A stretch of DNA of 64,000 nucleotides from Mesorhizobium sp. WSM3862. GTDB taxonomy: Bacteria > Pseudomonadota > Alphaproteobacteria > Rhizobiales > Rhizobiaceae. The DNA is taken from assembly GCF_002294985.1 (NCBI RefSeq), contig NZ_NSGE01000006.1, positions 359,976 through 423,975 on the forward strand, given 5' to 3'. How positions within the stretch are numbered: position 1 is the stretch's first letter; the number at the start of each line of letters is the position of its first letter. The notes below the pieces were generated by a model. The model saw only the letters and a program-made list of their open reading frames with translations, did not search any database and was not told the origin of the DNA. Shown here piece by piece: positions 54,614 through 63,149 of this stretch. The translations under genes and the position numbers were made by a program.

Positions 54614-54829
54614 ATGCCGCATTATCGGTTCGAAGTCGTTTGGAATGGGGAGAGCCTTGGAGACGCCTGGGTGGCCCTGGCCACCATCGTAGAGGGTGAA
54701 CGAATGTGTGAGAGCCTTCATAGTGCTGTCCCGCTCAGGAACGTGGGCATGCTGGCGTACGGCATAATTGAGCCTGCCGAAATCAGCATTCTAGCAAAGG
54801 CAGTGAGCGATCACTGCTCAATTCACTGA
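54614..54829 (+). CDS. Hypothetical 71-residue protein, DUF6894-like start
   Basis: Begins MPHYRFEVVWNGESLGDAWV, reminiscent of DUF6894 openings, but the rest lacks the acidic turn of that family. A weak ribosome site. It is monocistronic. Confidence 0.45.
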   Translation: MPHYRFEVVWNGESLGDAWVALATIVEGERMCESLHSAVPLRNVGMLAYGIIEPAEISILAKAVSDHCSIH

Positions 54830-54981
54830 TCGAACGCGAGGCTGAACGCGAAAGGGTCGCGCTCAACGTCATAGGTATTTTCCGACGTGGTGTAACTGAC
54901 CGTCACCAGCTTTTCGAAGAACTTGAGAAGGCAGGCTGAAGCGAGCACCGCTTTCTGCAACGCCGAGGAGAGAGCCAGCGG

Positions 54982-55353
54982 CTAGTGAAGTTTGACCTTG
55001 GAAGGTTTGGCGGCCGACTCGCTCAAGATTTCTTTAAGCGCTTGCTCCAGGTCCAGCCCGAGCCCGACAATGGGCTCAGGAATCGCAATCACGTCATTCC
55101 GGCCCGCCACCAGCTGCGTCTTCGGCGAAAGCTCCGAGACTGCTTTCGAAGGGGCCGATTTCGATAGCAGTCGCGACAGGTGCTCCCTCTGCAATGCGTG
55201 AACCTCTTCCAACAGGCTTAGGAACCTCAATGCATCCTCCGTCGGCAGCCTGCTGGTCCTTAGGCAGGCAATCCGCTCGTGCTGAAGCGCGATATGCCGC
55301 TCGCCCTGTCGGACGTGGCGTCGCGCCATGCTGATGTGGTCGTGGAGAAGCAT
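54982..55353 (-). CDS. Small helical protein (paralogue group) under EcfG promoter
   Basis: About 123 residues from the ATG at 55353; the alternative start at 55329 gives MARRHVRQGERHIALQHERI. The core ALRFLSLLEEVHALQREHLS matches the groups at 46883 and 53870. A polar tail with GLGLDLEQALKEILSES ends the protein. A perfect EcfG consensus lies so close upstream that the message would be leaderless at 55353 or start at 55329. Confidence 0.65.
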   Translation of the reverse strand: MLLHDHISMARRHVRQGERHIALQHERIACLRTSRLPTEDALRFLSLLEEVHALQREHLSRLLSKSAPSKAVSELSPKTQLVAGRNDVIAIPEPIVGLGLDLEQALKEILSESAAKPSKVKLH

Positions 55354-55360
55354 CGCCCAC

Positions 55361-55385
55361 AACGCGAAATCCCCCAGGTCGTTCC
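55361..55385 (-). promoter_or_regulatory. Perfect EcfG promoter
   Basis: Minus strand GGAAC (55385-55381), exactly 16 bases, CGTT (55364-55361). It matches the alphaproteobacterial general-stress sigma consensus fully and drives the small helical protein gene. Confidence 0.75.
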
Positions 55386-55498
55386 GTTGCGGTTTTGAGG
55401 CGCAAGTCACAAAGGTTAATGCAGGCAAGGCTGTTGCCCGCTTACATCCAGCCCGGGCCGTAGCTGTTCATCTTGTTGGTGCCCGTCGGATGGAGGCA

Positions 55499-55945
55499 AT
55501 GGAGACGGAAAATACCCATCGCTTACTGAGCGAACTCCGCCAGCAGGACATGCGGAACCGAGATCTGATTGACCAGACCCGCGCTACAATTGCCGAGAGC
55601 GCCAGACTGGCCGAGCAATCTAGGGAGCTCTTGTCATGTCACCGCAGCGGCGCATACAACACCGAGCCGGCAATTATCAGGCTGCCGCCATCCCGACCCG
55701 ATCGCGCTTGCTGTAGCGGTGGCGAGAGTGGCCTAGGAGATCGCGACGGCATAGTCGGACAGCTCACCGGAAAGCGCTCTCTTGGCTGTACAAACAAACC
55801 ATTCGGACCAGACAAGGTGGCTCAGATGCCCCGGCCGGTTTCCAGGGAGTTGAAGAGGATCGACGCTGGCCAAAGCGACTCGGCACAACATGCTTTTGAA
55901 GGTGGAATGCGCCTGCCGAAACGTGCGCTACCGCCGATCGGCTGA
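55499..55945 (+). CDS. Hypothetical protein, N-terminal helix only credible
   Basis: From the ATG at 55499 the first 45 residues (METENTHRLLSELRQQDMRN, TRATIAESARLAEQSRELL) form a charged helix like other small rhizobial helical proteins. The remaining 100 residues are Pro/Gly/Arg rich and look like out-of-frame read-through, so a frameshift near 55640 is possible. Confidence 0.4.
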   Translation: METENTHRLLSELRQQDMRNRDLIDQTRATIAESARLAEQSRELLSCHRSGAYNTEPAIIRLPPSRPDRACCSGGESGLGDRDGIVGQLTGKRSLGCTNKPFGPDKVAQMPRPVSRELKRIDAGQSDSAQHAFEGGMRLPKRALPPIG

Positions 55946-56681
55946 CCTCATGATGGTTTACGGCGGGGGGCGCCAATCGCTTCCGCCTAAGGTTCGACTG
56001 CAGTCGGTGCAAGCCGGAGATCAAGGTACCTGGTCGAGGTTCACCCCGAGCATCTTTTGATCCACAAGCCCATGAAGGTCGACGGCAAGATCGTCTGGCA
56101 CACGGAAAGGTTCCGGCCCTGAGCAGCGCTGGTGCGTCGTCGCTCAACAAGAAGACGACCGCCGAGCGGGGCGGGGGACCAGGGTGTGTCGACGGTCGTC
56201 GGAAGACAAGGGGCCATATGATCAGCAAACTGCGTTGCGATAGGCCCTGGCTCATTGTGGCGTAGATCACCCCCATCCACATTTACATTTGTTATTCCCC
56301 TCCGAGCCGGACTCTCGACAAGGTCGTTCGCAGGTACGCCTTGTATCGGCGCGCCACAAATCAGGGGTAGGCCAATTCTCGAAACCGCATGCATTCGCCA
56401 CGGGGACAGGGCAAGGACGCGCGCGAAGGCCTTCGCAGGTAGTGAGTGAAGGGCGGGGGTGCGAAAAACCTCTGTACGGGGCTCTATTTCAATTCGCATC
56501 CAGATTGGCAACGATCCGGCAACAAAAGCGGTGTAGCTCTCGGCCGACCGGTGTAGGCTGGAGCACGTGCCGAGCCCGTTTGGAACCACATTGGCAACAT
56601 CGGGCCGAAACGGCGCAGGGTGTGAAAGGGGGCCGCTACGCCTTGCAATTCAAGGCGTCTGCGGTTATTCAGACGCCCGTT
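55946..56681. other. Region before tRNA-Thr, no intact gene
   Basis: A fragment near 56035-56122 reads EVHPEHLLIHKPMKVDGKIV and ends in a stop after RFRP. It looks protein-like but has no start. The rest has only shadow frames. No terminator was recognised. Confidence 0.4.
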
Positions 56682-56756
<75 letters not shown>

Positions 56757-56857
56757 GATTTTCCGAAGCAGCATCAAAAACTTAGGGTTTTCCGTGGCTT
56801 CCGCCAATGCGGACTGTTATGGGAATATGCTCTGAGATGGCTGGAAGTCGGTGGAGA

Positions 56858-58624
56858 ATGCGGGGTCTATCCAAGCGCAAGGGCTCTGAGGTTTGGCAGG
56901 GCAAGTTCCGAATCCCGCAGCGGCTCTGGGATCGGCGCGACGACTTGCTGAAACTGGGGGCCTCCGGGATCGGCGGAAGCCAGGAGTTCACCAAGTCGCT
57001 TGGGGAGCGGGATCGAAGCCAAGCAACACGCGTCTACCGCGAACGGCTGGATGCTTGGGAGCGGCTCCTGGAAGCCTGGCAGGCGCTGCTAGACCACGGC
57101 CCGCAAAGCCTTAGCCAGATGGACGCGGTGAGGGTGGCCGCGCTTGGGGCCGCTCGGCGGTGGGAGGCCTTTAAGGATAATCCGCTGGATGCCCCCGTTG
57201 CGGCCCACGGCTCCTTCTCTCGCCCGGTCTTCGTTCCATCTGACACCACGAGAATCCATCTCGCAGCCTTGTCACCAGAGGCACGGGAGGCGGCCCGGCT
57301 GGAAGGCATTGCCAGTGCTCGGCGGCTGCTTGATGGCGGGCCTATTGAGCGGGCCAAGGCGTTACAAGATGTCCGCGACGGCACGGGCTTTCCGTGGTGC
57401 TTCCCCGAGTTCCGCGCAGTCGGACTCGCCATGATGGAAGACGCGCGGGGCTCGGCCATATCTGAAGACCTGGGGGCGGCGGGCATCACGGCGGCGGATG
57501 AATGGTCACGGTTCCTGGTCGGCCTTGAGGGAATGGGTGCTAAGGGGCGGTTGGCGGCAAGCCTTGAGGCGCGTCTATCGGGGGACCTTAGCGAACCGGC
57601 TTGGGTCGCCGATGCGAAGCAGGCGGCTCCTCCTTCGTCGGGACCGAAGGGGGCGAGTGCCAAAGGGGTCACCTTCGAGGCGATCATTGACGCCCAGGTC
57701 ACCAAGAAGAAGGCGGGGCAGGGCTCCAAGCCGATGCCCGATAAGTCGGTCAAGAAGTACAAGCGGATAGCGGAAGCCTTCGCCGCTCATCGCAACTCAA
57801 AGAATGCCGCCACGGTGACGGTGCGGGAGGTCGAGGCCTGGCTGGACTCCATGCAGGAGGAGGCTGGGGTCTCAAACCGTACCATTGCGGACAGGCTGGT
57901 GGCCATCGGGACCATCATCAACTGGGGCAAGAAGCAGCGCGACCACCGGGACGCCATGGCCCAGGCCGAGACCATCTCGGGGCAAGTGGAGTTGCCCAGC
58001 TATATGGAGAAGCCGGCAGACGAGACCTCCTATACCATGGAGGAGGCCCGGACGGTTCTGCTGGCGGCTCGGAGGGAGGAGGACGCAAGCAAGCGGTGGC
58101 TGCCCTGGCTGTGCCTCTATGCCGGCCTGCGGATCAGCGAGGCGAACACCCTGCGGAAGTCTGATTTCTTTCAGGCGGAGGGCCTCTGGTTCTTTAAGGT
58201 GACCAGCGCCGGGAAGCGCTCCCTGAAGACGGCAAACAGCGAGAGGCGCATCCCAGTCCATCCGGCGTTGCAGGCCGAGGGCTTCCTGGTGTGGGTGGAG
58301 GCGGCTCCTGAAGGCCAGCTCTTCAGGGATGGCGCTACCTCCCTCATCGGGCGGTGGGTGCGGAGCAAGGCGGTGGGTCTGGTGAGGCCTGGGCTGTCCC
58401 CAAACCACGGCCTGCGCCACCTGTTCGTCGGCCTGTCCCGTCGCTATGGGCTTGAGGGGAGTGCGGCGGAGTATCTCGCGGGTCACTCCACCCAGGCCGT
58501 CCACGCCAAATACGGCTCCTCTGATGTCATGCTGCCTGGGCTCGCGGCGGAGATTCGCAAGATCGATCCGCTGCTGGGCAATGTCTCGATGAAATTATAT
58601 GAAGAATCCAACGACGGCAGTTAG
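56858..58624 (+). CDS. Tyrosine-recombinase integrase
   Basis: About 588 residues from the ATG at 56858 (MRGLSKRKGSEVWQGKFRIP); ATGs at 56807 and 56837 are possible. The N-terminal half is a DUF6538-like DNA-binding region. The catalytic domain at the C-terminus has the first Arg in YAGLRISEANTLR, the HGLRH box, LAGHS and the Tyr in AVHAKYG. It integrates an element at the adjacent tRNA-Thr and reads away from it. Codon use is strongly G/C-ending, unlike the region to its left. Confidence 0.9.
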   Translation: MRGLSKRKGSEVWQGKFRIPQRLWDRRDDLLKLGASGIGGSQEFTKSLGERDRSQATRVYRERLDAWERLLEAWQALLDHGPQSLSQMDAVRVAALGAARRWEAFKDNPLDAPVAAHGSFSRPVFVPSDTTRIHLAALSPEAREAARLEGIASARRLLDGGPIERAKALQDVRDGTGFPWCFPEFRAVGLAMMEDARGSAISEDLGAAGITAADEWSRFLVGLEGMGAKGRLAASLEARLSGDLSEPAWVADAKQAAPPSSGPKGASAKGVTFEAIIDAQVTKKKAGQGSKPMPDKSVKKYKRIAEAFAAHRNSKNAATVTVREVEAWLDSMQEEAGVSNRTIADRLVAIGTIINWGKKQRDHRDAMAQAETISGQVELPSYMEKPADETSYTMEEARTVLLAARREEDASKRWLPWLCLYAGLRISEANTLRKSDFFQAEGLWFFKVTSAGKRSLKTANSERRIPVHPALQAEGFLVWVEAAPEGQLFRDGATSLIGRWVRSKAVGLVRPGLSPNHGLRHLFVGLSRRYGLEGSAAEYLAGHSTQAVHAKYGSSDVMLPGLAAEIRKIDPLLGNVSMKLYEESNDGS

Positions 58625-58813
58625 GATTGCGGCATAGACTGTTCCCGCAACTATGCATCCCAGCATCGCACCGCCTACATCGTTCCGATAGTCGGCTTCC
58701 TGTCCATGACGGGAAACGTTCTGCGCGTTCATAGCGCCACGGGAGAACATGCTGAAAAAACTAAAGACAACGACGGCGGGGACAAAAACCCACCAGCTCC
58801 AGGCCCAATCCAT
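58595..58813 (-). CDS. Small two-helix membrane protein
   Basis: 72 residues from the ATG at 58813 with GAGGGG upstream. Two hydrophobic segments (WWVFVPAVVVFSFFSMF and GAMLGCIVAGTVYAAILTAV). Its 3' end overlaps the integrase end by 30 bases, tail to tail. Unknown element-borne protein. Confidence 0.6.
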   Translation of the reverse strand: MDWAWSWWVFVPAVVVFSFFSMFSRGAMNAQNVSRHGQEADYRNDVGGAMLGCIVAGTVYAAILTAVVGFFI

Positions 58814-58881
58814 TTCACCCCTCACAGTATGAAGGTCAGCATAGCCTACTCCGGCCGCTTTGCAGGGGCCATGGTTGCCGA

Positions 58882-59160
58882 TTACGTCGGCGAGGCTCGG
58901 GAGGCGTCAGGGCTAACTTCCTCTAGGCCAGCCCCAACGATAAGCGAGGATAACGTGCGCTTGAACATAATGCGGGCTCGCGCATTGCCAGATGCGAGGA
59001 ACTTGCCGGGAGTCAATTCGTCATTCCTCCAATCAGCTTTTGAGGACCGCGTTACTAGCACGCGCAATGCGCCGGTATCACTGTCGAACCGCAACGTCCA
59101 AGCTACATGATTCCCCCAAGCCAGGCCCCTCCGATAGAACTCTTTCTCGTAGATTGGCAT
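58882..59160 (-). CDS. Hypothetical 92-residue protein
   Basis: Three ATG codons in a row occur at 59166-59158; the last (MPIYEKEFYRRGLAWGN) is best spaced from GGAG. Strand pattern (HVAWTLRFDSDTGALRVLVT) followed by a polar C-terminus. No family is recognised. Confidence 0.5.
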   Translation of the reverse strand: MPIYEKEFYRRGLAWGNHVAWTLRFDSDTGALRVLVTRSSKADWRNDELTPGKFLASGNARARIMFKRTLSSLIVGAGLEEVSPDASRASPT

Positions 59161-59285
59161 CATCATCGCTCCGTCTTTCTGGTAAGCATACAAGAGTTCG
59201 GCGCGTGGGGCGACAGTCGGAGATCGAGGCGGCAGGGCGGAGCGAGCGGTGACGCTCTTTGACCGTCAAGCTCCCCTCCAGATGG

Positions 59286-60155
59286 TTAGATAGCTCTCAG
59301 CGATGTCACACGGACGGCTGCCGGAGACCCGCGAGGATCACTGACAACGACTCCTTGCCACAAGTATTCCTGGCCATCGACCGGTTTGCATTCAAGCCAG
59401 AAGCTGTCGGCGAATAAAGGAAGCAAAGTCCCTGATCCATGTTCCAGCCGGCCATACCATCGCCCGTCTACGAAGAACGTGGTAAGCTTTCCGCCGCCGC
59501 CAGCATAGGTCAGCCCATCAGCAGCGACGGGCAACCCGGAGGGGCGAGGGACCAACATTTTTGGACCACTTTGAAGTAGGTCATCCCACATCGGCAGTTT
59601 TGTGCTGTCCCCGCCTTGGTCACCGGGCTTTTTCAGCTTGCGCTTTCTGGCTTTCAGCGTCTTCTTGATGTCCTGCGCTTCGGGCTGCTGGATATTTATT
59701 GTGATCGGCGCGTTTACATCGCCATTGATTTGAATGGTTGTTCCCTTAATTTTGTGCGCCGTGATGTCGGATGAGACCCTTTTGAAAAAAGCTTGGGTCT
59801 CCCTAGGAACACTTTCCAGTGACTTCGCGAGCGCCTTCCCGGTCAATATCCCCGCCGCATCACTAAGATGGGCCGCAAAGGCTCCCAAGAGTTCACGCTG
59901 GTCCCAAAGTGTTTCGAGCGCGGATGCGACGGCGATCAGATCGGCGATGATCGAGCTAACTCGTATACGATCGACTACAAGGCGGCTGTCGACGCGGGGT
60001 CCGTATAGACGCCGAGTGAAAGCCCGATAAGCCCTGGAGATATCGACAAGCAGTTCCCCCGCCAGCTCGGCGGTTGCTGGGCCATAAGTATCAATTGTAA
60101 GCGTCAAGATTGCTGGCGTGTCTTCCTTGATGCCAGTCACTTCAAGATTTGCCAT
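59286..60155 (-). CDS. Hypothetical 289-residue element protein
   Basis: Preceded by GAGGGAGGGGAT. The N-terminal half is helical (YGPATAELAGELLVDISRAY, IIADLIAVASALETLWDQRE). A short strand segment (IQINGDVNAPITINIQQPE) around residue 150 precedes a lysine-rich linker (LKARKRKLKKPGD) and a beta-rich C-terminal domain (KLTTFFVDGRWYGRLEHGSG). No family is recognised. The two-domain layout suggests an N-terminal helical effector or membrane-associated part and a C-terminal binding domain. Confidence 0.65.
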   Translation of the reverse strand: MANLEVTGIKEDTPAILTLTIDTYGPATAELAGELLVDISRAYRAFTRRLYGPRVDSRLVVDRIRVSSIIADLIAVASALETLWDQRELLGAFAAHLSDAAGILTGKALAKSLESVPRETQAFFKRVSSDITAHKIKGTTIQINGDVNAPITINIQQPEAQDIKKTLKARKRKLKKPGDQGGDSTKLPMWDDLLQSGPKMLVPRPSGLPVAADGLTYAGGGGKLTTFFVDGRWYGRLEHGSGTLLPLFADSFWLECKPVDGQEYLWQGVVVSDPRGSPAAVRVTSLRAI

Positions 60156-60369
60156 ATCCCCTCCCTCTATGACATCTACCTTTCTTATTGGCCGAGCGCT
60201 CGCACTTCAAGGTGGGAAGCCGGATCGTGCCAAGGGGTCGCTCACGCGAGGGCTCCAATTTACGAGACAGCTCGCGGGTTTCCCCCCGGTGGGGGTGACA
60301 GGAACCCAGACTCCGCTACACTCCTCCCGCCCGCGAAGGGCCAGCGGACTGGGAACGCCGGGAGGGGCC

Positions 60370-60504
60370 ATGCATCAAGTCGCCACCAAGGCGGACATCG
60401 CCAGCCTGAGGGAAGCCATTGAGCGCCGAACGCGGGCGCTCACTCTCGGCGGCGTGGTGGCGTTCGCTGCGGTGCTGGGGGCCGCGCTACTCCGGCTCAT
60501 CTAG
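60370..60504 (+). CDS. 44-residue membrane-anchored helix protein
   Basis: ATG at 60370 with GGGAGGGG just upstream. An amphipathic N-terminal helix (ATKADIASLREAIERRTRA) is followed by one transmembrane helix (LGGVVAFAAVLGAALLRLI). Small DUF1640-like phage proteins have this plan. It is followed by a strong terminator. Confidence 0.55.
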   Translation: MHQVATKADIASLREAIERRTRALTLGGVVAFAAVLGAALLRLI

Positions 60505-60525
60505 CAGCCCAGCGGACCCAAAAGG

Positions 60526-60557
60526 AAAGGCCCCCAGTGTCACCACTGAGGGCCTTT
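60526..60557. terminator. Bidirectional terminator
   Basis: AAAGGCCC-CCAGTG pairs with CCACTG-AGGGCCTTT, a long stem flanked by A and T runs on both sides. It separates the convergent genes at 60370-60504 (+) and 60576-60746 (-). Confidence 0.8.
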
Positions 60558-60575
60558 GTTGTGCCAGGGCCTGCT

Positions 60576-60746
60576 CTATGCCGCCGCCATCTGCTGATCC
60601 TGCTCTACCGCCGCAACCCACGGCCCCAGCGGCTTCCCCTCGCGCCATTCCCTCAGGAACTCAGCGACCTCCCAATCCTGAAGGCGGTCGAGCGCAAAGG
60701 CGATTGCGGCGCGGGGCGGCAGGCGGTGCATTTCGGCATGGGACAT
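60576..60746 (-). CDS. Hypothetical 56-residue protein
   Basis: MSHAEMHRLPPRAAIAFALD, then RLQDWEVAEFLREWREGKPL and an acidic-amide end. G/C-ending codons match the integrase region. A good sigma70-like promoter lies 40-60 bases upstream. Confidence 0.55.
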   Translation of the reverse strand: MSHAEMHRLPPRAAIAFALDRLQDWEVAEFLREWREGKPLGPWVAAVEQDQQMAAA

Positions 60747-60782
60747 TTTCAGGCTCCGTGTGTTGGTTGCGTCTAGGGCTTC

Positions 60783-60810
60783 ATAGTACCAATAGGATCA
60801 TAGAAGTCAA
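60783..60810 (-). promoter_or_regulatory. Sigma70-type promoter
   Basis: Minus strand TTGACT (60810-60805), 16-base spacer, TACTAT (60788-60783), in front of the 56-residue gene. Confidence 0.55.
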
Positions 60811-60994
60811 AGACTTTGTGATACAATAGCGGCCACCCGTCAGGGGACGACACTCCGTGCGTATCAATAGGGCTTGCCCTAGCGAGTCCGCGAGGACTGT
60901 GTGCAAACGCGTATCATAAGAATGGGTATTGACATTTTGAGACTGTTGGATCAGAGGGTCAAAGAGTCCAGTGATCCCAGCAGGAGCCCTCGCG

Positions 60995-61600
60995 ATGAAG
61001 ACCCCAGCGACTACGCCTACCGGAGCCGGCCAGCTCGTCGGCTACGCCCGCACCTCCACCACCGACCAGAAGGCAGGGCTTGAGGCCCAGCTAAGGGACC
61101 TCACCGGAGCCGGGTGCGCCAAGGTCTTCCGCGAGGAGCTGTCCTCCGTGGCCGCCAACAGACCGGAGCTGGAGAGGACCCTGGACTACGTGCGAGAGGG
61201 GGACACCCTCATCGTCACCAAGCTCGACCGGCTGGCCCGCTCCGTGGCGGACTTGGTGGAGATCACCGCCAGGCTCCGGGCCAAGGGGGTCGCCCTCCGC
61301 ATCCTCGCGATGAACCTCGACACCGGAACCCCCACAGGCAAGCTCATGCTCAACCTCCTGGGCTCCATCGCGGAGTTCGAGCGGGAGCTGATGTTGGAGC
61401 GGCAGCGGGAGGGCATCGCCAAGGCCAAGGCCGAGGGGAAGTACAAGGGGAGGGCTCCCACCGCGAAGCGCAAGGCCGCCGAGGTGATCAGGCTCAAGGC
61501 AGAGGGTAAGACCGGGGACGCCATCGCCCAGGAGCTGGGGATCGGCAGAGCGAGTGTCTTCAGGATACTCAGGGCACAGGCAGGAACGGCGGCGGACTGA
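60995..61600 (+). CDS. Serine recombinase (resolvase/invertase family)
   Basis: 201 residues from the ATG at 60995 with AGGAG upstream. VGYARTSTTDQKAG holds the nucleophilic Ser; LIVTKLDRLARSVADLVEIT and SIAEFERELMLERQREGI are the resolvase core. The C-terminal HTH is KTGDAIAQELGIGRASVFRI. It may resolve element multimers or invert a segment. The start of the next small gene overlaps its stop (TGATG). Confidence 0.92.
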   Translation: MKTPATTPTGAGQLVGYARTSTTDQKAGLEAQLRDLTGAGCAKVFREELSSVAANRPELERTLDYVREGDTLIVTKLDRLARSVADLVEITARLRAKGVALRILAMNLDTGTPTGKLMLNLLGSIAEFERELMLERQREGIAKAKAEGKYKGRAPTAKRKAAEVIRLKAEGKTGDAIAQELGIGRASVFRILRAQAGTAAD

Positions 61601-61746
61601 TGCGGCGACGGCGGGGTGACTGCTTCCTCAAGGGATGCCGGCAGCGCCCCGACCCGACCGGATACTGCCAGTTCCACTATCGTCTCAGTGTGCGGAAAGG
61701 CTGGAGGTTGCCCAATAGCATCGGGAGCTGCCGCGCACTCAGCTAA
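61600..61746 (+). CDS. Small zinc-ribbon-like protein or N-terminal piece of the next gene
   Basis: 48 residues, coupled to the resolvase by TGATG. CFLKGCRQRPDPTGYCQFH is a C-x4-C-x9-C-x2-H cluster. A similar cluster (CRRCQRPEVREGLCPKH) is encoded in the next gene's upstream extension in another frame, so both may once have been one protein. Confidence 0.45.
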   Translation: MRRRRGDCFLKGCRQRPDPTGYCQFHYRLSVRKGWRLPNSIGSCRALS

Positions 61747-62054
61747 CTCAGCGGCAACTCGGTGCCATATCCAAGCTCTCGGTCGATGCCCCTCTATCCG
61801 AAGTATCTCGCGCCCTCGTAGCCGCGACCCCCGTCCCGGCTTCTGACGCTCCTCCACGCCTAGGTCCTCCACCTCGCACCAAGTGCCGACGTTGCCAGCG
61901 CCCGGAGGTTCGCGAAGGGCTCTGCCCCAAGCATTGGCTGGAGTGGGCTACAGGGCATAGACTTCGCTGGAACCTGGCGGAGAAAATACCGATTGCCAGA
62001 CTGACGGCCGCCCAGACCGAGGCCATTCGCAACCTGGCTTCAAGGGGCGACTGG

Positions 62055-62630
62055 ATGGTGATCCACGGGATCGCCTCAGTGCCGGACCCCACGGTCGAGA
62101 CCCTGGCTGCCGAGGCCGAGAGGGCCGAGCGTCATGCCGCCTACAGCCTCGCGGGCCGAGCGGTCGTGGCCCTGCTTTACTGGTGGTCCATCAAAGAGCT
62201 TCGCCTAGGGCCGCCCGCCAGATGGAGACTGTTGCCGATGCGACCAGCCACCCCCGAGGAGTGCATTGCGGTCTCCCTGGCCGGTTACCTGGCGGAGTGC
62301 GTCCACCGCCGCCTGGAGCCACGCCGGCCCGATGAGCACGTATGGCGAGCTATCACCCGCCCCGCCTTCCGACCTCATGGCATCGATGACGATGAGGACG
62401 CCGTGTCGATCATCAAGACCCAGCATGGAGAGGCCGACGATCTGGAGACCCTAGCTCGATACCGGCAGTATGAGGCCGCGACGGTGCGGCTGCTCCAGGA
62501 GCGGCGTATGTGCGCAGCAGCAGAATGCGTGGCTGGCGAGCTGATGCGGCGGAGGCAGCTAGCGGCTACTGAGGTGTACTCGCTTCTGGTGGACGAGGCC
62601 CTTTTCCCGCTTATCGCTAGCCCGAGCTAA
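62055..62630 (+). CDS. Hypothetical protein, possible inactive M41-like fold, with in-frame upstream zinc-ribbon extension
   Basis: 191 residues from the ATG at 62055. The same frame is open back to 61719, without an ATG, through CRRCQRPEVREGLCPKHWLE, so the real start may be a rare codon or lost by frameshift. HAAYSLAGRAVVALLYWW followed by ECIAVSLAGYLAECVHRR resembles the helix pair of M41-type zinc peptidase-like proteins (HEAGHAVVA ... AGPLAE), with the HExxH replaced. The peptidase relation is a tentative inference. Confidence 0.5.
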   Translation: MVIHGIASVPDPTVETLAAEAERAERHAAYSLAGRAVVALLYWWSIKELRLGPPARWRLLPMRPATPEECIAVSLAGYLAECVHRRLEPRRPDEHVWRAITRPAFRPHGIDDDEDAVSIIKTQHGEADDLETLARYRQYEAATVRLLQERRMCAAAECVAGELMRRRQLAATEVYSLLVDEALFPLIASPS

Positions 62631-63149
62631 GATCGGAGCCAGTGGCATGGTTTGCGGAATGCAGCCGGGCAACCCATTGAAATCATTCCGGCGCAGAAAG
62701 TAGTTCTTCTAGTAACTCTGCCACTGGTTAGAATTATTCAACGGCATTTATGATTTGATATTGAACATCCGAGCGTCTTTCGCTATTTGAAGGACGTATA
62801 TCAAAATACCTCGCTCCCAAAACTCGTACAATACTCATGGGCCGCCATCACTTACAGGGTGGGCTCCAGGATATGCCCCAGACAAGCGTCCGGGGAGTCG
62901 CCCTCTATTTGGGCACGGTACAAGGATGCCCCACGCCATGAAGACGGCGAGGGGGATATGGGCCGCCAAGGATAAAGCGCCCGCCTCCCAAGCGTGAAGA
63001 GCGCTAGGACAAACGGACGGTGGTGAACCGGACGGGAGACCGGAAACGGTCCGGGAGTGACGCCCTCCCGCTGATGAAGACGCGGCAGCGTCGAAACCAC
63101 TTTGCGCAACCAGCGCCCAGCCTCTCCTCCAGAAAGGACAACGCCAACC
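62631..63149. other. Intergenic segment with an AT-rich core
   Basis: 62690-62830 is clearly AT rich compared with its flanks and may hold promoters or replication/regulatory sites of the element. 62860-63149 is GC rich with only minus-strand shadow frames. No terminator was recognised. Confidence 0.4.

Noticed and set aside
60783..60810. ATAGTACCAATAGGATCATA resembles part of the palindromic promoter motif
   Set aside because: Only the outer arm matches; there is no central GTATCG/CGACACC, and a standard TTGACT/TACTAT promoter explains it.
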